This document shows positions 42,188 through 51,109 of a stretch of DNA of 64,000 bases, piece by piece. Numbering within the stretch: the first letter of the stretch is position 1; each line of letters opens with the position of its first letter. The notes under the pieces were generated by a model. It was not told the origin of the DNA. It searched no databases and was given only the letters and a program-made list of their open reading frames with translations. Made by a program: the position numbers and the translations under genes. The stretch covers positions 124,001-188,000 of the forward strand of contig CAVXJC010000005.1 of the NCBI GenBank assembly GCA_963762075.1, given 5' to 3'. Source of the stretch: JAOUEA01 sp963762075 (GTDB lineage Bacteria; Actinomycetota; UBA4738; HRBIN12).

Positions 42188-43125
42188 GGACCAGAGCGCG
42201 ACGAGTGCTCGACCGTGAGCAGGTTCCGCAGGGCCAGCAGGGTGTTCTCGACCGGCTTCTCCGCGAGCCGTCGCATGAACCACGGGTACCACGAGGGGCC
42301 GTACGAGATCAACGTCCGCACCACGTACCCCTGTGCTGTCAGTCGCCGCTGCTCGTCGGTCCTGATGCCGTAGAGCATGGCGACCTCGAAACGATCGTGG
42401 CCGCCGACCTCGGCCGAGATCCGCTCGATCAGATCGGTGTCATGTGAGCCGAGAGCGACTCGCTTCGCTCCTCCGTTCACCAGATGCAGCGTGAGCCGCA
42501 GGAAGCTCTCGTCGATCGCGTCCTTCGAGGTGAAGACGAGCGCCTTGGGCTCTCGGTAGGCGCCCTTGACGAGTCGCACGGTCGGCGTGAGCGGTTGCAA
42601 GCGTTCGACGTCGTCGTAGGTGCGGCGAAGATAGGCCTGCAGGCAGATGCCGACTTGGGGCGAGCGACCAAGCTCGACCTCGTATAGATCGAGCGTGCGG
42701 TCGACGTACTCGCTCGCTTCCATGTCGATCCAACAGGTGCGGCCGAGTTCAGCGGAGCGATCGACGAGTCGTTCGATGTGCGTGGCGGTGACCTCCGGAT
42801 CCTGATCGATGCCGAGCTGCGTGAGCTTGACCGAGATCTCCGCATCGAGCGAGAGCTCCTCGATGCGATCGAGGAGCCTCAGGTAATCACCGGTGGCTTC
42901 GGCTGCCTGTGCGAGGTCGGCGGTGTTCTCGCCGAGCCTCGTGAACGTGGCAGGGATGCCGGGGTCCTGCGCCGCCATGCGCACCGCCGCCTCGATCGCC
43001 TCCTCGGCTGATTCCCCTGGCATGAAGCGCGCGACAGATCGCTTGACGAACCGCATGCGAGGAAGCTGCTCGCGCATCGTCGGGTTCTGCGATGCCCACA
43101 GCAGCATTCGCTTGACCGGGTTCAT
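42184..43125 (-). CDS. Proline dehydrogenase
   Basis: A 313-residue monofunctional PutA-type (PRODH) barrel: EISVKLTQLGIDQDPEVT, CWIDMEASEYVDRTLDLY, QVGICLQAYLRRTYDDV, VRLVKGAYREPKALVF, SHDTDLIERI and FEVAMLYGIR are typical of the FAD site and substrate pocket. It oxidises proline to pyrroline-5-carboxylate and passes electrons to the quinone pool. The P5C dehydrogenase gene is not in the window. Translation overlaps the dapA-like gene. The GC-rich region upstream encodes no clear gene. Confidence 0.94.
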   Translation of the reverse strand: MNPVKRMLLWASQNPTMREQLPRMRFVKRSVARFMPGESAEEAIEAAVRMAAQDPGIPATFTRLGENTADLAQAAEATGDYLRLLDRIEELSLDAEISVKLTQLGIDQDPEVTATHIERLVDRSAELGRTCWIDMEASEYVDRTLDLYEVELGRSPQVGICLQAYLRRTYDDVERLQPLTPTVRLVKGAYREPKALVFTSKDAIDESFLRLTLHLVNGGAKRVALGSHDTDLIERISAEVGGHDRFEVAMLYGIRTDEQRRLTAQGYVVRTLISYGPSWYPWFMRRLAEKPVENTLLALRNLLTVEHSSRSGP

Positions 43126-43139
43126 CGCCCAGGCATCGT

Positions 43140-43330
43140 ACCGTCGGGGGCGCCGGAACCGGCGACGGTGCGGGGGTGGGCTGGGGTGCAGGCGTCGGCC
43201 CGGGTTCGGGAACGGGGCCGGGGGAAGGATCGGGTGCAGGACCGGGGATCGGATCGGGCGTCGGGGCCGGAGGCACGGGTGGCGCCGGCGGCCGGGTCGG
43301 GGGCGCCGGATCGTGCCCCCGAACCCGACT
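43140..43330. repeat. Low-complexity GC-rich repeat, possible Pro-rich coding
   Basis: Irregular 12-base-like steps (GGGTCGGG-type) fill this stretch. On the minus strand one frame from ATG 43402, with CTGGAG at a good distance, reads PAPTPDPIPGPAPDPSPGPV-like proline repeats but runs on into the proline dehydrogenase gene out of frame. A real Pro-rich secreted or linker protein is possible, perhaps frameshifted; not called as a gene. Confidence 0.5.
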
Positions 43331-43423
43331 CGGCGCATGCGGCAGGGGGGGCCGCCGCACTCCCTGGTAGGCGAACGATCCAGGTCGAACGAGCCATGTC
43401 ATCTGGTGGACTCCAGGTGGGAT

Positions 43424-43642
43424 CTAGGCGACTCGGGCGTCGCGACGGCGCTTGCGAGGCGCTTGCAACACGTAGGCGTGTGGCTGCTCGTGCTGCCAAC
43501 ACCATCCGGTCGCATTGTAGATCGAGAGGACGGTAGAACATGTGGCGTCCTCGCAGATCCTGCCGGTCTCGTGCACGGTGTTGATCCTCACGTCGCCCGG
43601 CGCCATGCGCCCTCGAAGACTGTTCTCAGCGTTGGTCTCCAT
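43424..43642 (-). CDS. Small Cys-containing protein (TVLSIYN motif)
   Basis: A 72-residue protein with RICEDATCSTVLSIYNATGW and CWQH in its centre. This CxxxxC...TVLSxYNxxxxCxxH pattern is common in short actinobacterial proteins and probably binds zinc. The N-terminal part has GRMAPGDVRINTVHE. GGGAGG precedes the ATG at some distance. Function unknown. Confidence 0.7.
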   Translation of the reverse strand: METNAENSLRGRMAPGDVRINTVHETGRICEDATCSTVLSIYNATGWCWQHEQPHAYVLQAPRKRRRDARVA

Positions 43643-43737
43643 GATCGGGGGCCCTCCCTGGCGTGCCGCTCTGAGGAAGCGTCAGGCATCCGGATACCCG
43701 AGGGGACCGCGTTCGAAACGCGAGCGATGCAAGAGAT

Positions 43738-44070
43738 TCAGTCCGGCAGGTCGCCGATGGTGCCGTCGATCTGGAACGCCGCGTCGAGGCCCGTGAGCGC
43801 GATCACCTTGGCAGGAGAGCCCTGGATGCCGACGAGTCGCACGTCGCCTCCACGCTCGCGGGCGCGTTTCATGTACGCGATCAGCACGCCCAGGCTGCTC
43901 GAGTCCATGAACGTGACGTCGGTGAGATCGACCGCGATCTGCGGCGTGGTGTCTCCGAAGCCGTCGTCGAGAGCGGACTTGAGAGCCTCGGATGTCGAGA
44001 GGTCGAGTTCACCGTTCACGGTGATCACGGTCCATGATCCGCTCGTGCTCGTTTCGAACGATGGCTCCAC
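43738..44070 (-). CDS. STAS-domain anti-sigma factor antagonist
   Basis: A 110-residue SpoIIAA/RsbV-type protein: VITVNGELDLSTSEALKSAL and the phosphorylation region VDLTDVTFMDSSSLGVLIAY with the conserved Ser. Dephosphorylated, such proteins bind the anti-sigma kinase and free the sigma factor. GTG 44070 was chosen because AGGGGAG lies eight bases before it; a GTG 9 bases upstream is too close to it. It diverges from the anti-sigma kinase gene by 108 bases. Confidence 0.9.
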   Translation of the reverse strand: MEPSFETSTSGSWTVITVNGELDLSTSEALKSALDDGFGDTTPQIAVDLTDVTFMDSSSLGVLIAYMKRARERGGDVRLVGIQGSPAKVIALTGLDAAFQIDGTIGDLPD

Positions 44071-44178
44071 GGACAACACTCCCCTGAGGCGCCTCGCGCC
44101 GTGCCGGTGAGGATAGGGTGAGGGCCGGCATCGCTCGGCCCCCGCGCCGGAGCGCGCGGTCATTATAGGAAGGAAACC

Positions 44179-44565
44179 GTGGACGGAACTCGTGAGTTGG
44201 TGAATCTGGGCCTCCCCGCCGATCCGGCGTCTATCGCGCTAGTGCGCACGGTGGTGGCCGGGGTTGCCTCGAAGCTGGCGCTCCCGTACGACGCGGTCGA
44301 CGATCTACGGATCGCCGCCGCCGAAGCATCGGCCTTGTTACTCACGGCCCGCCCCGATGGTTCGCGGCTACGGGTCGATCTGATGCCCAGCACCGCCGAT
44401 CTTCGCCTCACGATCTGGGTGGAAGGACCGGGGGCGGCAGCCGACCTCGGTGCCCGCGACGGCCTGGCGTGGCGCGTGATCGAGGGTCTCGCCGACGAAG
44501 TCGCGGTGACCGAGGTCGATGGTGATCCAGCCATCGAGCTGCGCGTGCGGACCGTTTCGGCGTGA
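44179..44565 (+). CDS. Anti-sigma factor kinase (RsbW-like HATPase)
   Basis: A 128-residue single-domain HATPase. The N-box region is DDLRIAAAEASALLL, where the family has ExxxNA; the Asn is not present here, so ATP or Mg binding may be altered. Later GLAWRVIEGLADEVAV resembles the ATP-lid region with G2 box. It overlaps the sigma gene (GTGA), the classic rsbW-sigB order. AAGGAAACC lies before GTG 44179. It should bind the sigma factor and the STAS protein. Confidence 0.85.
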   Translation: MDGTRELVNLGLPADPASIALVRTVVAGVASKLALPYDAVDDLRIAAAEASALLLTARPDGSRLRVDLMPSTADLRLTIWVEGPGAAADLGARDGLAWRVIEGLADEVAVTEVDGDPAIELRVRTVSA

Positions 44566-45329
44566 GTCGGGTTGCCGGCAGCGCTTCGGAGGGGTCGGGC
44601 CGAGGGCGGCCCGACGACGCCGAGGTCGAGGCGCTGTTCGCCCGGCTTCCGGATCAGGGGGCCCGGGCCGAGATCGCGGCGTTGTTCCTGCCGTTCGCGG
44701 AGTATCTCGCTCGCCGGTTCTCGGGAAGAGGTGAGGCGGTCGAGGATCTGACGCAGGTGGCCAACATCGGCCTGCTCAACGCGATCGACCGGTTCGACCC
44801 GGCACGCGAGGTGCAGTTCTCGACGTACGCTGCTGCGACGATCGTCGGTGAGCTCAAGCGGCATTTCCGCGACAAGGGGTGGGCCCTGCGGGTTCCGCGC
44901 CGGCTCCAGGAGCTGGCGATCCGCATCAACAGGTCGCTGCCCGAGCTCACGCAGGAGCTCGGCCGGTCGCCCACGATCCCGGAGCTGGCAAAGCAGCTCG
45001 ACGTGAGCACCGACGAGATCGCCGACGCCATGGACGCGGTGCAGGCATATTCCACGACTTCGCTCGACGCGCCGGCCGGTGATGACGCCCCGGCGCCGGT
45101 CGACTCACTGGGGAGCGATGACCCCTCGATCGAGCTGATCGACGAGTGGTCGTCGATCGCGCCGGCCGTCGCGAAGTTGTCGGTGCGCGATCGTCGCGTG
45201 CTGTACCTGCGGTTCTTCCGCGGGCTCACGCAGAGCGAGATCGCTGAGGATGTCGGCGTGAGCCAGATGCACGTGTCGCGCATCCTGACCCAAACCCTCG
45301 AGCGGTTGCGCGAGGCAGCCGAGGCGTAG
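44562..45329 (+). CDS. SigB/SigF/SigG-type RNA polymerase sigma factor
   Basis: A 255-residue group 3 sigma factor: region 2 with EDLTQVANIGLLNAIDRFDP and FSTYAAATIVGELKRHFRDK, region 3 with RVPRRLQELAIRINRS and LGRSPTIPELAKQLDVS, region 4 with SVRDRRVLYLRFFRGLTQSE and VGVSQMHVSRILTQTLERLR. The SigB/SigF family controls general stress or sporulation genes. Overlaps its anti-sigma gene by four bases. A SpoIIE phosphatase gene 3.6 kb on may activate it by way of the STAS protein. Confidence 0.95.
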   Translation: MSRVAGSASEGSGRGRPDDAEVEALFARLPDQGARAEIAALFLPFAEYLARRFSGRGEAVEDLTQVANIGLLNAIDRFDPAREVQFSTYAAATIVGELKRHFRDKGWALRVPRRLQELAIRINRSLPELTQELGRSPTIPELAKQLDVSTDEIADAMDAVQAYSTTSLDAPAGDDAPAPVDSLGSDDPSIELIDEWSSIAPAVAKLSVRDRRVLYLRFFRGLTQSEIAEDVGVSQMHVSRILTQTLERLREAAEA

Positions 45330-45363
45330 GGCGATCGCGCATCGGATGAGCCGTCGAACCGGC

Positions 45364-45528
45364 TCAGCCGATGCGAGGAAGCACGTACCAGGCGAGGAAG
45401 GCCAGGATCGCCAAGACGATCACGACGATCGCCGCGTACTTGATCGCTGCGTAGCCAACGAGACCGTTGCCCGGCTCCTTGGGGGCTACCGGCTGATGAG
45501 TATGTCCTTCGTCGTCGTGCATCGTCAT
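45364..45528 (-). CDS. Small one-helix membrane protein
   Basis: A 54-residue protein: MTMHDDEGHTHQPVAPKEPG, then one helix (IKYAAIVVIVLAILAFLAWY) and VLPRIG. AGGAGGAGACCG before the ATG is an excellent ribosome binding site. Its start overlaps the CBS stop (ATGA), so they are co-translated. Function unknown. Confidence 0.75.
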   Translation of the reverse strand: MTMHDDEGHTHQPVAPKEPGNGLVGYAAIKYAAIVVIVLAILAFLAWYVLPRIG

Positions 45529-46049
45529 CGGTCTCCTCCTTGCGTTCGGGTTCCGCCCGGTTCGCGGTTGTCCATGACGCGGGTGGGTGTTCCCTGATCG
45601 GGCCCTTCGTTCCGCGAGGTGGTGCTCGGCGAGGTCGACACGTCCTCGAGTGTCTCGCCCAGCGTGCGCTTCGAGGCGAGCGCGAGCGCGACGTCACCCA
45701 GCGACACGATGCCGACGAGGGCACCGTCCTTGGTCACCGGCAGACGTCGGATCTTGTGGTCGGCCATCATCTGGTTCGCGTCGGCGATCTCCGTGTCGGG
45801 TGTCACCTCCACGGTGATCTGGGTCGCGATGTCGCCGAGCGAGACCTTCGTTGGGTCGTCGCGGTTCGCGACGACCCTGACCACGATGTCGCGATCGGTC
45901 ACGATACCGGCGAGCTCGCCGTCGTCACCGAGCACCGGGATCGAGCCGACGTCGTAGTTCGCCATCATCCCCGCCGCATCTGCCGCCGACATCGACGTGG
46001 AGAGGGTCTTGGGTTCTGCCGTCATGATGTGTCGCACGAGCGTAGCCAT
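45525..46049 (-). CDS. Two-CBS-domain protein
   Basis: A 174-residue protein: CBS 1 at about 5-60 (IMTAEPKTLSTSMSAADAAG, GIVTDRDIVVR) and CBS 2 at about 72-125 (ITVEVTPDTEIADANQMMAD, LVGIVSLGDVALALA), then an Arg/Gly-rich tail of about 45 residues. CBS pairs bind adenosyl nucleotides and sense energy state. GGAGAAGGAACCG precedes ATG. Similar CBS proteins in actinobacteria are induced by hypoxia or stress. Diverges from topoisomerase IB. Confidence 0.92.
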   Translation of the reverse strand: MATLVRHIMTAEPKTLSTSMSAADAAGMMANYDVGSIPVLGDDGELAGIVTDRDIVVRVVANRDDPTKVSLGDIATQITVEVTPDTEIADANQMMADHKIRRLPVTKDGALVGIVSLGDVALALASKRTLGETLEDVSTSPSTTSRNEGPDQGTPTRVMDNREPGGTRTQGGDR

Positions 46050-46143
46050 CGGTTCCTTCTCCTTCGCGGTGGTGATGCCTGAGATGGGTTACCGCGAGCG
46101 TGACCTCACCAAACCTCTCCGCCGGACTCCGACGGCATCCCCG

Positions 46144-47220
46144 ATGCAGCGGAACCGTTTGCGCACAGGCGACTTGGGGCATATCGCGAGCGTGTCACGC
46201 CTGCACAAGGTCGATCCGACGTCTCCGGGCATCGCACGTCGCAGGCGTGGCTCGGGATTCTCCTACGAGGACGCCCGGGGTCGCGCGATCCGAGACCCCG
46301 ACGTACTCGAACGCATCAGCGATCTCGCCGTGCCGCCGGCATGGACCGACGTCTGGATCTGTCCGGATCCAGATGGACATCTGCAGGCCCTGGGCACCGA
46401 CGCGGCCGGGCGGCGCCAGCCGATCTATCACGAGGCATGGCGTCGCCGCCAAGACTCCAGGAAGTTCCGGCGCGTTGAGTCGTTCGCCCGCGCTCTTCCT
46501 GATATGCGCCCGATCGTCGAGCGCGACCTCGCGCTCGATGGAGTGCCGAAGGAGCGCGTGATGGCCGGGGCCACACGACTGCTCGACCGAGGCACGTTCC
46601 GGATCGGATCCGAGTCATATGCCGACATCAACGGATCCTTCGGGCTCGCCACGATGCGCAAGAGTCATGTGCAGATCGAAGGATCGAGGATCCTGTTCGA
46701 CTATGTGGCCAAGGGCGGAGCGCGGAGAAGGCATGAGATCGAAGACCCCGTGCTCGTTCCGTTGCTCGAGCAGCTGAAGCGGCGCCGGTCCGGTGGCATC
46801 GAACTGCTCGCCTACCGAGAGCAACGGCGATGGCGGAACCTGAGGTCGGCTGAGATCAACACCTACATCAAGCTGCTGCTCGGAGAGGAACATTCGGCGA
46901 AGGACTTCCGGACGTGGCATGCGACCGTGCTCGCAGCCGTCGACATCGCGGGCTCGCGCGAGGTGCAAGGGGTGACATCGCAGAAGCGAGCGATCGCAGC
47001 CACGATCCGAAACGTGGCCGAGCACCTCGGAAACACCCCTGCCGTCGCTCGCACCTCCTACATCGACCCGCGCGTGTTCGAACGGTTCCGAAGCGGTCGT
47101 ACGGTGGCACCGGCGCTCGCCGACATCGGAGCCACGGCCGAGCCCGAGGAAGCGCTGGAGCTCGTCGAACGAGCGGTGCTCGATCTGCTCGGCGCTGACC
47201 CGTCGATGGTTGCCGCCTGA
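46144..47220 (+). CDS. DNA topoisomerase IB
   Basis: A 358-residue poxvirus/bacterial type IB enzyme. Catalytic residues are seen in GTFRIGSESYADINGSFGLA (first Arg), KDFRTWHATVLAA (second Arg and Lys/His region) and RTSYIDPRVF (Tyr306, the nucleophile). N-terminal PGIARRRRGSGFSYED is typical. It relaxes supercoils without ATP. Bacterial copies occur in a scattered pattern, often near stress genes. ATG 46144 was preferred to longer options because the family starts close to this point; GTG 46192 is also possible. Confidence 0.92.
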   Translation: MQRNRLRTGDLGHIASVSRLHKVDPTSPGIARRRRGSGFSYEDARGRAIRDPDVLERISDLAVPPAWTDVWICPDPDGHLQALGTDAAGRRQPIYHEAWRRRQDSRKFRRVESFARALPDMRPIVERDLALDGVPKERVMAGATRLLDRGTFRIGSESYADINGSFGLATMRKSHVQIEGSRILFDYVAKGGARRRHEIEDPVLVPLLEQLKRRRSGGIELLAYREQRRWRNLRSAEINTYIKLLLGEEHSAKDFRTWHATVLAAVDIAGSREVQGVTSQKRAIAATIRNVAEHLGNTPAVARTSYIDPRVFERFRSGRTVAPALADIGATAEPEEALELVERAVLDLLGADPSMVAA

Positions 47221-47227
47221 CGTAGCC

Positions 47228-47479
47228 CTAACCGGCCTCGCCTGGATCGACCGTTTCGTCCGAGGTTCGACGTTCCACGTCGAGCCGTTCCTCGTCGGCC
47301 GAGTCCAGGCGTGATCCTGTCACGCGGTGCCCGCACGAGTAGACGACCTCTTCGCTGCTCTCCGAGCCTTGGACAGGTTCTTGGCGCGTCGCGTTCGTGT
47401 CGTAGACGATGTCGGCAACCGTGCCGATCCCGCAGATCGGGCACGGGTCAGCGCGTCGTTCATGTTCGACGCTCATCAC
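47228..47479 (-). CDS. Small zinc-ribbon protein
   Basis: An 83-residue protein: CPICGIGTVADIVYDTNAT, a Gln/Ser linker and VVYSCGHRVTG give a CxxC...CGH metal site. Such proteins recur in actinobacteria. The start overlaps the membrane protein upstream (ATGA). Acidic tail. Function unknown. Confidence 0.75.
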   Translation of the reverse strand: MMSVEHERRADPCPICGIGTVADIVYDTNATRQEPVQGSESSEEVVYSCGHRVTGSRLDSADEERLDVERRTSDETVDPGEAG

Positions 47480-47835
47480 TCGACGATGCGCTCGTCGGGC
47501 TGATGCTGGCCGCCGTGGGCCGATGGCGGCAGGGAGTCGTCGTTCTCTTCTCGCACGAGATCCGGGCGATCGACGACCGGGCGCTGGGTGTCGGAAGGCT
47601 CCCTGCCGGGGTCCGGTGATTCAAGGCTCGAGTATCCGCCCAACAACAGGGCGAGCAATGTGCCGGCCACCGCCCCTCCGAGCAACACCATGATCGCGCC
47701 ACCGCCCCAGCTCTCGAACGCGACCGCGGCGACGAGGGCGCCCACCGCAAGGCCGACGAGTGGTCCGACGAATAGGGCAACGGTCATACGCCCACGCAAC
47801 CTCGACCCGATCCGTCGTGCGCCTGGATCGCTCAT
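47476..47835 (-). CDS. Small two-helix membrane protein
   Basis: A 119-residue protein from ATG 47835: a basic start, MTVALFVGPLVGLAVGALVA (helix 1), IMVLLGGAVAGTLLALLLGG (helix 2), and a hydrophilic tail rich in Asp, Glu, Pro. Co-translated with the zinc-ribbon gene. Glycine-zipper-like spacing in both helices. Function unknown. Confidence 0.68.
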   Translation of the reverse strand: MSDPGARRIGSRLRGRMTVALFVGPLVGLAVGALVAAVAFESWGGGAIMVLLGGAVAGTLLALLLGGYSSLESPDPGREPSDTQRPVVDRPDLVREENDDSLPPSAHGGQHQPDERIVE

Positions 47836-47968
47836 CGCTCGGCTCCGGTCGATGATCCTGCGTTCGACATCGTGCGAGATCCTCCGTTTCGACGAGACCA
47901 AGGTTCCCACGGCGCCCGTGAGCCAAACCGACGCTGATCAGGGCGTGTGGAAGCGAGTGGGCCGGGGT

Positions 47969-48940
47969 ATGGCGTCGCCGATGCGATTCGGTATCAAGCT
48001 CTGTTCAGAGGAACGTTCGGCGTCCGAGCTCGTCACCGATGCACAGAGGGCCGAGGAGGCCGGCTTCGACCTCGCCGCGATCTCCGACCATTTCCATCCG
48101 TGGATCTCGGTCCAGGGCGAGAGCTCGTTCGTCTGGTCGGTGCTGGGTGGGGTCGCTGCCGTCACCGACGAGATCGAGGTTGGCACCGCGGTCACCTGCC
48201 CCACCATGCGCATGCATCCAGCGATCGTCGCGCAGGCTGCCGCCACCGCGGCGTCGATGCTTCCCTCGAGGTTCTTCTTCGGCGTCGGCACCGGTGAGTG
48301 GCTCAACGAGCACGTGACCGGTGGGCGATGGCCCCGACCCGGCGAGCGACGGGAGATGCTGCGTGAGGCCGTCGACATCATGCGCACCCTCTGGTCGGGA
48401 GAGATGGTGACGCATCGCGGTGAACACTTCACGGTCGAGGGCGCACGGTTGCATTCGCTGTCCGACGAGCCGATCCCCGTCTTCGTGGCGGCCGGTGGTG
48501 AGGCGGCGGCGACACTCGCCGGAGAGATCGGCCACGGACTGATCGGCACGGCGCCCGACGAGAACATCGTGTCGACCTTCCGCGGCGGAGCCGGCGCCGA
48601 CGCCCACGCCTACGCCGAGATCACGGTGTGCTGGGGCGACGATGCGGAGCAGGGACTCCGCACCGCCCTCGAGCGGTGGCCGAACGCAGGGCTCCCGGGC
48701 GCGCTGAACTCGGAGCTGGCCCTTCCGGAACATTTCGAGCAGGCGGCCACGCTCGTCCGGATCGACGACCTTCGTGGTTCGATCGTGACCGGAGCCGAGC
48801 TGGGGCCCTACGTCGAGATGGTACGTCGGTACGAGAGCGCCGGCTACGACGGGGTCTGGTTCCACCAGATCGGTACCGACCAAGAGGGATTCGCAGCCTT
48901 CGCGCAGAAGGAGCTGTTGCCTGTGCTCAGGTCTTCCTGA
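47969..48940 (+). CDS. F420-dependent LLM-class oxidoreductase (TIGR03557-like)
   Basis: A 323-residue luciferase-like barrel: RFGIKLCSEERSASELVTDA, AISDHFHPWISVQGESSFVW, VGTAVTCPTMRMHPAIVAQA, FFFGVGTGEWLNEHVTGGRW and GYDGVWFHQIGTDQEGF are typical of the F420-dependent G6PD-like group. It moves hydride between coenzyme F420 and an unknown substrate. ATG 47969 or 47981 both plausible. Convergent with the SpoIIE phosphatase gene, with 14 bases of overlap. Confidence 0.92.
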   Translation: MASPMRFGIKLCSEERSASELVTDAQRAEEAGFDLAAISDHFHPWISVQGESSFVWSVLGGVAAVTDEIEVGTAVTCPTMRMHPAIVAQAAATAASMLPSRFFFGVGTGEWLNEHVTGGRWPRPGERREMLREAVDIMRTLWSGEMVTHRGEHFTVEGARLHSLSDEPIPVFVAAGGEAAATLAGEIGHGLIGTAPDENIVSTFRGGAGADAHAYAEITVCWGDDAEQGLRTALERWPNAGLPGALNSELALPEHFEQAATLVRIDDLRGSIVTGAELGPYVEMVRRYESAGYDGVWFHQIGTDQEGFAAFAQKELLPVLRSS

Positions 48941-50984
48941 TCACGAACACCGCCACGTCGTCATCGAGCGTGGTCGTCTGTACGAGGTCGCGTTCGATGC
49001 GAGCCTTGATCTCGCTCGCGGAGAGTTCGGTGCACGTCGAAAGCAGTTCCGCCAGCGCCCGCTGACCCTCGTCGATGCCGTCATCGCGCCGCTCGACCAG
49101 TCCGTCGGTGAAGGCGACGAGGGCGTCACCCGGACCGAGATCGAGAACGACATCATGCAGCGCCAGATCGCGGAAGCTGCCCAGCAACGTGCCCGGCTCG
49201 CCGACCTGCTCGATCGCACCATTGGCGCGAAGCACCATCGGCAAGGGGTGGCCGGCGGAGCACAGCGTGATGCGAAGGTGCCCTGGCTCCACCTTGAGTC
49301 GCATCTCGCACGCGGTGCAGAACTGTTCTTCGTTGACTCGCTCCTCGCGCAGCAAGACTTCGTTGAGCGCCGTGAGCACGGCGCTCGGCTTCGACTCGTA
49401 TCGGGCGAGCGCCCGCACGGTGTGGGCCGCAAGACCCATGATCGCCGCGGCCTTTGGCCCCTTGCCCGAGACATCGCCCACGACGACACCCCAGGTTCCC
49501 TCGCCGTGGTGGTAGATGTCGTAGAAGTCGCCCCCGATCGCTTGGTCCGGCGAGAACGGGTGATACAGGGCGGCAAGCTCGACCCCCTCGATCTGGGGCA
49601 GGGACGACGGCAACAGGCTTCGCTGCAGCTCTTGCGACATGGCCGAGCGGCTTTCGTACAACGCCGCGCGATCGAGAGCGGCCGCGATGCGGTTCGCGAC
49701 GAGCTCGGCGACTTCCATGTCGTCGGCTGTGAAGTGTCGCTGCGACCGGGTCGCCACATGGATGACGCCTCGCACCTCCCCCCGATAGACGAGCGGCACG
49801 CCCATCAGCGATCGCATCTGCTCGGTGAGCCACGGGCGCTCGACCTCATAGGTCGAGAGGTCGTCAGCCACGATGGGCGTGACCGTGCTCGCGATCTTGC
49901 CGGCAACGCCGCGTCCGATGGGGATAGCAACGGTTGCACCGTCGGTCTCGGCGCCGATGGTCGTGTGCTCGATCAACGCCGTGCCCGTCCTGTCGACCAG
50001 GAGCAGCGTTGCGGAGTCGGTGTCGAGCACCTGGCGAACCTTCCTCAGCAACTCGCCGGTGAGCTCGTCGACGCCGAGTCCGGCGAGGGCAGCGTCGGTG
50101 ACCGTCTGGATCTGCGAAAGGCGCTTGCTCGTGCGCGCGAGATCCTCTTCGGTCCTGATGCGCTCGGTCACGTCCTGGAAGCTCGCGATGCCGCCCTCGA
50201 TCGTGTCACTGCCCGCTCGTCGGATCGGGGCAGCATCGACTTCGACGATCACGGACGAGCCGTCGGCACGCTCGACCCTCATCGTCTCCTGCAGCACGAG
50301 CTCCCCGGTCGCCAACGCGCGCGCGAGGGGCACCTCGGCGGGGCTGTAGGCGGTCCCGTTCTCACGAACGGGACGGATCGTGTCTTCGGTCTCGCCGATG
50401 TAGTCGTGCAGAGGTTGGCCGATCGGCACCTGGACGCGCAAGATCTCGACGGCCCGGCGATTCGCCATGGTGATCGTGCCCTGAGCGTCGGTCACTATCA
50501 CGCCGGCGGGCATCTGGTGGAGGATCTGACGCATCGTGTTCCGCTCTGCGGCCACCTCACCTGCGAGACGCTCGATCTCGGACCTTGCAGCGGCCGCCCG
50601 CTCGCTCGCCGCATCCTTCTGGGCCAGGGCATAGGCGAGCAAGAACGAGGCTGCACAGAAGAACGCGAGCGCGAGCAGGTTCAGAAGAGCGTTCTCGAGG
50701 CCGTCCTCCTGAGGAAGCAGGTGGTTGTAGCTGATGAGGACGGCGGAGGTCACGGTCGCCACCACGCTCGCACTGAGGCGCCCGACCATGGTGGCGGCGA
50801 CGGTCGCAGCCACGAACGTCAGTCCTGGGAAGATGCTGAAGATCGAAAGATCGGTCGCCATCCACGAGGCGGCCCACGGCAGCACGGCCGCGAGCCCGAG
50901 CCCTATGAACAGGTCTCGCGTCTTCGGAGGACGCCATAGCGCGCCGAGCCAGGTCTCGGAGCGCTCGGGTGATATTCGATCCAT
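48927..50984 (-). CDS. Membrane PAS-GAF SpoIIE-type phosphatase
   Basis: A 685-residue protein. A KdpD-like DUF4118 membrane region (about 20-115), a short coiled coil, a PAS domain (about 150-260; AGVIVTDAQGTITMANRRAV), a GAF domain (about 295-455), and a SpoIIE/RsbU PP2C phosphatase (about 480-680) with QAIGGDFYDIYHHGEGTWGV, VVGDVSGKGPKAAAIM and DALVAFTDGLVERRDDGID. The Asp metal ligands are present. It is expected to dephosphorylate a STAS protein and so free a SigB-type sigma factor in response to a signal. The STAS, kinase and sigma genes lie 3.6-5 kb away. Confidence 0.93.
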   Translation of the reverse strand: MDRISPERSETWLGALWRPPKTRDLFIGLGLAAVLPWAASWMATDLSIFSIFPGLTFVAATVAATMVGRLSASVVATVTSAVLISYNHLLPQEDGLENALLNLLALAFFCAASFLLAYALAQKDAASERAAAARSEIERLAGEVAAERNTMRQILHQMPAGVIVTDAQGTITMANRRAVEILRVQVPIGQPLHDYIGETEDTIRPVRENGTAYSPAEVPLARALATGELVLQETMRVERADGSSVIVEVDAAPIRRAGSDTIEGGIASFQDVTERIRTEEDLARTSKRLSQIQTVTDAALAGLGVDELTGELLRKVRQVLDTDSATLLLVDRTGTALIEHTTIGAETDGATVAIPIGRGVAGKIASTVTPIVADDLSTYEVERPWLTEQMRSLMGVPLVYRGEVRGVIHVATRSQRHFTADDMEVAELVANRIAAALDRAALYESRSAMSQELQRSLLPSSLPQIEGVELAALYHPFSPDQAIGGDFYDIYHHGEGTWGVVVGDVSGKGPKAAAIMGLAAHTVRALARYESKPSAVLTALNEVLLREERVNEEQFCTACEMRLKVEPGHLRITLCSAGHPLPMVLRANGAIEQVGEPGTLLGSFRDLALHDVVLDLGPGDALVAFTDGLVERRDDGIDEGQRALAELLSTCTELSASEIKARIERDLVQTTTLDDDVAVFVIRKT

Positions 50985-51109
50985 CCTTCCGCCTGTCGCG
51001 CGACGAGTTCGAGGCCGTTTCCCCTACGAGGAAATGGCACGATACGCCGTCCCGGGCAAGGTGAACAGTTCGCTGCCGTACTGTCGGCGCATGATGCGGT
51101 TGGTGCCGC

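Noticed and set aside
44179..44565. A fully canonical RsbW kinase
   Set aside because: The N-box reads DDLRIAAAEASALLL with no Asn at the expected place, so full kinase activity is not assumed.
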